Shown here in pieces: positions 5,889 through 9,248 of a stretch of 9,248 nucleotides of DNA (the stretch's first letter is position 1; each line of letters starts with the position of its first letter). A program made the position numbers and the translations under genes. Under the pieces are notes generated by a model that was given only the letters and a program-made list of their open reading frames with translations, was not told the origin of the DNA and made no database searches. Location: the NCBI GenBank assembly GCA_020720345.1, contig DYOT01000037.1:1-9248 (forward strand), in the 5' to 3' direction. The DNA comes from Candidatus Caenarcanum sp. GTDB lineage: Bacteria > Cyanobacteriota > Vampirovibrionia > Gastranaerophilales > UBA9971.

Positions 5889-6998
5889 TTAATAATTAAT
5901 ACTTCCTCCACCTACCGAGAAAACATTATAATCAAATGTAAACTGAATATCTATATCATTTCCCTGAAACTCAGGAGGCAAGGGTCTGAAAGGTGCGCTC
6001 ATTTTTACCGCTTCCAGTGCAGCATCATCTGCATCAGACACTCCCGAACTTTTGTTTATGGTTAATCTCAATAATCTGCCATCCCTGCTTACTTTAAAGA
6101 GAAGAACGACACGTTTGCTTTCGTTTCCTCTTGGCGGATGCCAGTTTCTTTTTATTCTTCTCTGCAATTCTCTCATATAAGGTCCGAAATCAGGCTCTTT
6201 AATTGCATCTATTCCCGGAGCGCCGTTAGGATTTCCTGGAGAAGGATTTCCCATATTCCCTCCGCCAACAGAATATCCTGAGCCTCTTGACCCTCTTGAA
6301 TTTCCTGTCTTGCCCCCCGGAGACATCAAAGGCGAAGGACTGCCGCTTGGAGAATTACTTCCTATGGGACCTGTTGTTACAGGACCGCCTGTCGGAGTGA
6401 CAGTTTTTGGGGCAGTTACTTTTGGCACAGGCACTGAAAACGGATTTGTTGAAGTTAACTTTGGAGGAGATGCCGGTTTAGGCTGAAGTACAGGTCTAGG
6501 AGGGAGCTGAGGTGCTTTTGGAGCCTGTGCTTCTGTCGGGGTAGAACGTGGAGCTGTAGCAACATTTTTTGAAGGCTGTCTTGGCGCCTGCTTTTGCTCA
6601 GCTGATGAACGTTGTGGAGTACTTGGTCTCGATATGGGTTCAGGCTCTGAAATTCTTTTTTTAGGATCATGTTTTCCCCCTGCTCTCGAATTTCTATCAG
6701 ACCTGAATTTTGTATTTTTATTTATTGGAGGCTCTTCTTTTTTATTAACCAGCACAAACTCGATATCTCTAGGTGTTATTTCAGGCTTCTGAAATAACGT
6801 AAGATTAATACCGAAAAGAGTTAGAATAATCAATAAAAACCATATCAAGAGAGGAATAAGAGGATGAGCCAGTGCAGAAATAGTAATCGCCTTTTTAAGC
6901 GAAATTTCTTCCATATCATCCCTTAAAACAGCTGATATCTGCTCCTTTTTCTGTTGCAGATCATCCTGCCCCGATTTTTTATCCAAAATAAGTCCCAT
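5889..6998 (-). CDS. tonB: TonB-family energy transducer with long Pro/Gly/Ser-rich spacer
   Basis: The protein transmits energy from ExbB/ExbD across the periplasm. Numbered from ATG 6998 (369 residues), it has an N-terminal cytoplasmic part of about 36 residues, longer than in E. coli. One transmembrane helix follows (about 37-69) and contains Ser41-x3-His45, matching the SxxxH motif needed in E. coli TonB. A disordered Pro-rich then Gly/Ser-rich region occupies about 119-264. The TonB C-terminal domain (about 271-357) includes FGPYMRELQRRIKRNWHPP and a V.RDGRL..L.I..SSG stretch. The frame stays open to TTG 7031, but that codon has no ribosome binding site, and GAGGAG at 7024-7029 is 25 bases from the ATG. 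I prefer ATG 6998 with GAGAA five to six bases upstream. It is the first gene of the operon. Confidence 0.9.
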   Translation of the reverse strand: MGLILDKKSGQDDLQQKKEQISAVLRDDMEEISLKKAITISALAHPLIPLLIWFLLIILTLFGINLTLFQKPEITPRDIEFVLVNKKEEPPINKNTKFRSDRNSRAGGKHDPKKRISEPEPISRPSTPQRSSAEQKQAPRQPSKNVATAPRSTPTEAQAPKAPQLPPRPVLQPKPASPPKLTSTNPFSVPVPKVTAPKTVTPTGGPVTTGPIGSNSPSGSPSPLMSPGGKTGNSRGSRGSGYSVGGGNMGNPSPGNPNGAPGIDAIKEPDFGPYMRELQRRIKRNWHPPRGNESKRVVLLFKVSRDGRLLRLTINKSSGVSDADDAALEAVKMSAPFRPLPPEFQGNDIDIQFTFDYNVFSVGGGSINY

Positions 6999-7046
6999 TA
7001 AATTTCTCGCTAAATTTGCGGATCTCCTCAACCAATTTATAGATAA

Positions 7047-7076
7047 ATTCTAGCATAACAAGATTTTTTACTACAA
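7047..7076 (-). promoter_or_regulatory. Extended -10 promoter of the tonB-exbB-exbD-exbD operon
   Basis: On the minus strand TTGTAG (7071-7076) and TAGAAT (7047-7052) are 18 bases apart. TGC directly before the -10 gives a TGn extension. Transcription would start near 7040, leaving a leader of about 40 bases for ATG 6998 but only about 9 for TTG 7031, which supports the ATG start. Confidence 0.5.
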
Positions 7077-7077
7077 T

Positions 7078-7091
7078 TAACCCATTGGTTA
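7078..7091. promoter_or_regulatory. Small palindrome just upstream of the tonB promoter
   Basis: TAACC (7078-7082) and GGTTA (7087-7091) are perfect 5-bp arms around CATT. The palindrome abuts the -35 box, where an operator or activator site could sit. It has no resemblance to a Fur box that I can defend, and a site this short could arise by chance. Confidence 0.25.
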
Positions 7092-7101
7092 GTAGTTAAG
7101 A

Positions 7102-7140
7102 TAAATCACAAGGAAAGTTTATGGCTTCCCCTGTGATTTA
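7102..7140 (-). terminator. Intrinsic hairpin terminator after the exported protein gene
   Basis: The arms are 7102-7117 and 7125-7140, with a 7-base loop. Read as minus-strand RNA the stem has 16 continuous pairs including two G-U wobbles. Read as plus-strand RNA the same positions become A-C mismatches. The structure therefore fits transcription from the right, ten bases after the stop codon at 7150-7152. A modest T-rich run (ATTTATCTT) follows the stem. It separates this gene from the tonB promoter. Confidence 0.75.
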
Positions 7141-7149
7141 GAATGTATA

Positions 7150-7956
7150 CTAATATCCGTAGTTATTATCGTATGAAGGCGCTGGTTGGTTTCCGCCAAC
7201 TGTTAACGGCTGGTCAATCATAATATCAAGAGGCTGCCCTGCTTCCAGAACAACGTCATTTCCTTTATCAATTAAGCTTTTGCCCAATCCTAAACCGCCG
7301 CCGATTCCTGTCATAATTGCTGTGCCTTTACCTTTTTTACCGCCTGAAACGGCACTGCCGATTAATCCGAGAAGTGCACCTGCCCCTGCACCAACCGCAG
7401 TATTTTTAGCTACATTTGTAACGCGTCCTGTGGTTGTTCCGCCGGTTAAAATTCCAGTTCCGTCTTCTGTTACGATTTTGCCTGAAACAGGAATTCTTTG
7501 TCCATTTGGAAGAGTTGCATTATTCAACATAATTTTTAACTTGCCATACTGACCTGTAAATCCTGCTTTTTGAGCAATAACCGCATTACCCTGAATACTT
7601 GTTCCGGCAGGAAGCACTTCTGTACCGGCAAAGTAATATGGCTGATTTAAAGTAAACACAATAGGATCGCCTGGAGTTATATATTGTGAGCTAATTGTTC
7701 TGGTTAATGTAGCGCCGGAAATAACTGTTCCTACAGGAACTGTTATAACTCTTCCCTGCAATGGCGGAAGGTTATAGCCGCCTTGAGCCGGAGCCTGAGA
7801 ACCCTGCCCATAATTATAATTTGAAGTTGATTTCTTTTTCTGAACAGGTTTTCCGTAGCTATAGCCATAATTTTGAGCAAATACAGGGCTTACTGCTGAC
7901 AAAAAAATTAAAGCTGCTAAACTTCTTGCTGTTAAATACCTGAATCCTCTTTTCAT
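7150..7956 (-). CDS. Exported protein with VirB10/TrbI-like beta domain and Gly-zipper segment
   Basis: The 268-residue protein has a clear signal peptide: MKR.FR.., a hydrophobic core (12-22) and SPVFA cut before Gln28. A Tyr/Gln/Asn-rich low-complexity stretch follows (29-62). Residues about 70-165 show the pattern VPVGTVISG..L...ISS...GD.I.F.L......G.EVLPAGT.I.G.....G..GKL.I......PNGQRIP. This recalls the C-terminal beta domain of VirB10/TrbI but is not a confident family match. Residues 186-226 are rich in GxxxG-type glycines (GAGAGALLGLIGSAVSGG) and may insert in or pack against a membrane. A short beta tail (VVLEAGQPLDIMID) and another Asn/Tyr-rich end follow. AAAGGAG (7963-7969) is a strong ribosome binding site. 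No secretion-system genes are nearby, so the role is unknown. Confidence 0.8.
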   Translation of the reverse strand: MKRGFRYLTARSLAALIFLSAVSPVFAQNYGYSYGKPVQKKKSTSNYNYGQGSQAPAQGGYNLPPLQGRVITVPVGTVISGATLTRTISSQYITPGDPIVFTLNQPYYFAGTEVLPAGTSIQGNAVIAQKAGFTGQYGKLKIMLNNATLPNGQRIPVSGKIVTEDGTGILTGGTTTGRVTNVAKNTAVGAGAGALLGLIGSAVSGGKKGKGTAIMTGIGGGLGLGKSLIDKGNDVVLEAGQPLDIMIDQPLTVGGNQPAPSYDNNYGY

Positions 7957-8201
7957 AAAATTCTCCTTTCCCTTTATAGATGTTTGAATTTGTCTACTCT
8001 TTTTATTTTCATATAAATATTACGATTAATGATTCAAAAAAGTTCAAAATATACCTAACTTAAATTTGTTTTCAAATTTATTTAAACGTGTACTTATTAT
8101 AATACCAAATGATTAACAATTTACAGTATAACTTAAATTGAAAACTTCATACAAGTAATTTATTGTTAGCAAAGAGGTTAATTTTATAATTGACATATTT
8201 T
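7957..8201. other. AT-rich intergenic region with two perfect inverted repeats
   Basis: This 245-base gap between the two exported-protein genes holds no gene I can support. TAAATTTG (8061-8068) and CAAATTTA (8073-8080) form a perfect 8-bp hairpin with a TTTT tetraloop on the plus strand. CAATTTA (8117-8123) and TAAATTG (8134-8140) form a 7-bp one. They may end the upstream transcript or bind a regulator, but in sequence this AT-rich some such palindromes arise by chance. A promoter for the gene starting at 7956 should lie here; TTGAAC and TTGAAT boxes near 8033-8048 are not at ideal spacing, so none is called. Confidence 0.4.
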
Positions 8202-8801
8202 TTAAAATTTATCCAGATATCTTACTTCCAGGTTATTATCCAGGACTATAATAATTTCTGTTCCCACCTTAATGAATTTTTCTTTTCCCATTATCCTCGA
8301 ACCAGTTTCAACCAACTGTACAACGGCTCCAATATCTTCTATATAATGTACAACCTTTTTATAATCGTTTTTTCTGGTGGGTTCTCCGCCGATGACCCCG
8401 TCTCCTTGATGATTCCAGATATGTGCAGTGAGTTTAGTTCCCCAGCCATCAGAAAATTTTATGTAATCGAATTTTATTTGAAGAAGACCGTTTCTTCCCT
8501 GTTGAGCTTTCTCCACCCTAATAACTTCGCCTGCCACAACAGATTTTTTTGGGATACAAGTAATTTTCCCTATTTTTATATCAAAAGGGATAAGCAAATA
8601 GACTTTATCTCCAACATGACTTGAATCTGAAGAAACTTCGTTTTGGATTATTCCTTTAAACAAAGCTCCTGCCGGAAATATAGCCGTGCTCAAATTCTGT
8701 TTTGTTTCAAAAGAAAAAACCTGCGCTAATCCTGCCAATTTTATTGAAAAAAACAGAATTAAGGCAAAAAATAAAATGTATTTATTGGCTTTAACTTTCA
8801 T
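8202..8801 (-). CDS. Exported protein with architecture resembling the neighbouring VirB10-like protein
   Basis: The 199-residue protein carries a signal peptide: MKVKANK, a hydrophobic core (8-25) and cleavage near LAGLA/QV. The following domain (about 40-130) repeats the pattern of the gene starting at 7956: FPAGALFKG..QNEVSS...VGDKVYLLIPF.....CIPKKSVVAGEVI......GRNGLLQIKFDYIKF.DG. The two look like distant paralogues. This copy lacks the glycine-rich segment and the Tyr/Asn-rich tails, and ends in a beta-like TEIIIVLDNNLEVRYLDKF. No good ribosome binding site precedes the ATG, and no better in-frame start is visible. It follows the 65-residue protein gene after 42 bases, so the two may share a transcript. 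Function is unknown. Confidence 0.75.
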   Translation of the reverse strand: MKVKANKYILFFALILFFSIKLAGLAQVFSFETKQNLSTAIFPAGALFKGIIQNEVSSDSSHVGDKVYLLIPFDIKIGKITCIPKKSVVAGEVIRVEKAQQGRNGLLQIKFDYIKFSDGWGTKLTAHIWNHQGDGVIGGEPTRKNDYKKVVHYIEDIGAVVQLVETGSRIMGKEKFIKVGTEIIIVLDNNLEVRYLDKF

Positions 8802-8843
8802 AATATAAAGAATACTTTTATTTATTAATTAGTCAATAAAATA

Positions 8844-9041
8844 TTATCTTCTCTCATAAACAGGACTTATAGCAATATCAGACCGTTTAAAGGTATTTTT
8901 GATTTCCTGTTTAAGATTTTCAACGGCTTCCTGCGGTGTAACTCCTGAAGTAATAAGATTAAGTAATACACAGTCAGCCATAAACCTGTTTTCTAATTCA
9001 TAAACAAAGGCTGAGTATGTCCATCTTTTATTTTGTTTCAT
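8844..9041 (-). CDS. Small uncharacterised protein, 65 residues
   Basis: I do not recognise this gene. The frame stays open upstream to an ATG at 9083, but AAAAGGAG at 9049-9056 lies seven bases before ATG 9041, so the shorter start is preferred. The protein begins MKQNKRWTYSAFVYEL and has an amphipathic middle (ENRFMADCVLLNLIT). SGVTPQEAVENLKQEI (residues 32-47) resembles the 'G.TPEEAL.N..EAI' helix of HicB-like proteins. The rest of the HicB core is missing, so a toxin-antitoxin role is not supported. No signal peptide or transmembrane segment is present. Confidence 0.7.
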   Translation of the reverse strand: MKQNKRWTYSAFVYELENRFMADCVLLNLITSGVTPQEAVENLKQEIKNTFKRSDIAISPVYERR

Positions 9042-9048
9042 TTTTGCA

Positions 9049-9056
9049 CTCCTTTT
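9049..9056 (-). promoter_or_regulatory. Ribosome binding site that sets the start of the 65-residue protein
   Basis: On the minus strand this reads AAAAGGAG, seven bases before ATG 9041. It falls inside the longer frame from 9083, which has no comparable site, and so decides the start. Confidence 0.75.
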
Positions 9057-9199
9057 CACCCTATCTAAAAAATTTATCGTCATGCAAGCAGATAAACTTT
9101 ATAGTATTTTTTTTGTTATATGTATTTGTTGAAGTCTGAAAGTCATGAAGTGGAACAATTTCAGTTAATTAAGGTCTATATAAAATACAAATTCACATT

Positions 9200-9228
9200 T
9201 TGTAACATATGCCATTCAGGGATATAAT
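9200..9228 (+). promoter_or_regulatory. Sigma-70-like forward promoter for a gene beyond the right edge
   Basis: TTGTAA (9200-9205) and a perfect TATAAT (9223-9228) are exactly 17 bases apart. Transcription would start near 9235 and leave the window. It is divergent from the 65-residue protein gene, and the region 9084-9248 holds no other gene that I can see. Confidence 0.5.
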
Positions 9229-9248
9229 TAAAATAATATATTTAAATT

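Noticed and set aside
6455..6670. 71-residue reverse frame within tonB
   Set aside because: It lies in another frame inside the low-complexity spacer of tonB and shows no recognisable features.
7280..7552. Proline-rich forward reading frame
   Set aside because: It is the antisense shadow of the glycine-rich part of the exported protein; glycine codons read as proline on the other strand.
7150..7956. Type IV secretion VirB10 protein
   Set aside because: No other type IV secretion gene is present, the protein has a cleavable signal peptide rather than an anchor, and the similarity is only a pattern.
8190..8624. 144-residue forward reading frame
   Set aside because: It runs antisense to the exported-protein gene at 8202-8801, which has a signal peptide and a paralogue-like pattern. 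The forward product shows no domain.
8844..9041. HicB antitoxin
   Set aside because: Only a short helix pattern matches; the N-terminal beta core is absent and no HicA-like gene is adjacent in the window.

Overview
The window is AT-rich (roughly 35% G+C by eye), uses TGA as a normal stop, and encodes a Gram-negative envelope with a TonB/ExbB/ExbD energy-transduction system. A small membrane protein resembles cyanobacterial Tic20. Pieces of a short dispersed element of the 'CHCERSEAIQ' type also occur. Together these suggest a non-photosynthetic relative of Cyanobacteria (Melainabacteria/Vampirovibrionia, e.g. Gastranaerophilales). This placement is an inference from gene content, not a measured phylogeny.

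Layout. Bases 1-35 are a hairpin-forming repeat fragment. Bases 71-1662 (+) form a tight operon of ribosomal protein bS18 (zinc-binding form), an eight-repeat TPR protein and a Tic20-like four-helix membrane protein. Bases 1667-3267 (+) form a second operon behind its own extended -10 promoter: a 55-residue four-cysteine zinc ribbon, a TIGR01212/YhcC-type radical SAM protein and a YjbQ-family protein. The radical SAM gene carries an in-frame copy of the repeat element. Bases 3273-4115 (-) encode a membrane-anchored diguanylate cyclase whose 3' end nearly touches the YjbQ gene. Bases 4292-6998 (-) hold a TonB-ExbB-ExbD-ExbD operon read right to left, with a promoter and a small palindrome upstream. 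Bases 7102-7956 (-) hold an exported protein and its hairpin terminator. Bases 8202-9041 (-) hold a second exported protein of similar architecture and a small unrecognised protein. The right edge carries a consensus-like forward promoter for a gene outside the window.

How it fits together. The right half looks like an envelope locus. A proton-driven TonB motor has two ExbD subunits with an identical transmembrane block, next to two secreted proteins with a VirB10/TrbI-like beta domain pattern. No TonB-dependent receptor is in the window, so the motor's client is unknown. The left half is housekeeping: translation, an RNA- or cofactor-related enzyme set of unknown role, and a membrane-protein pair. 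I see no CRISPR array, tRNA, rRNA, transposase or phage gene. The most notable points are the repeat domesticated inside a radical SAM enzyme, the paired ExbDs with paired exported proteins, and the zinc-ribbon/radical SAM/YjbQ trio.
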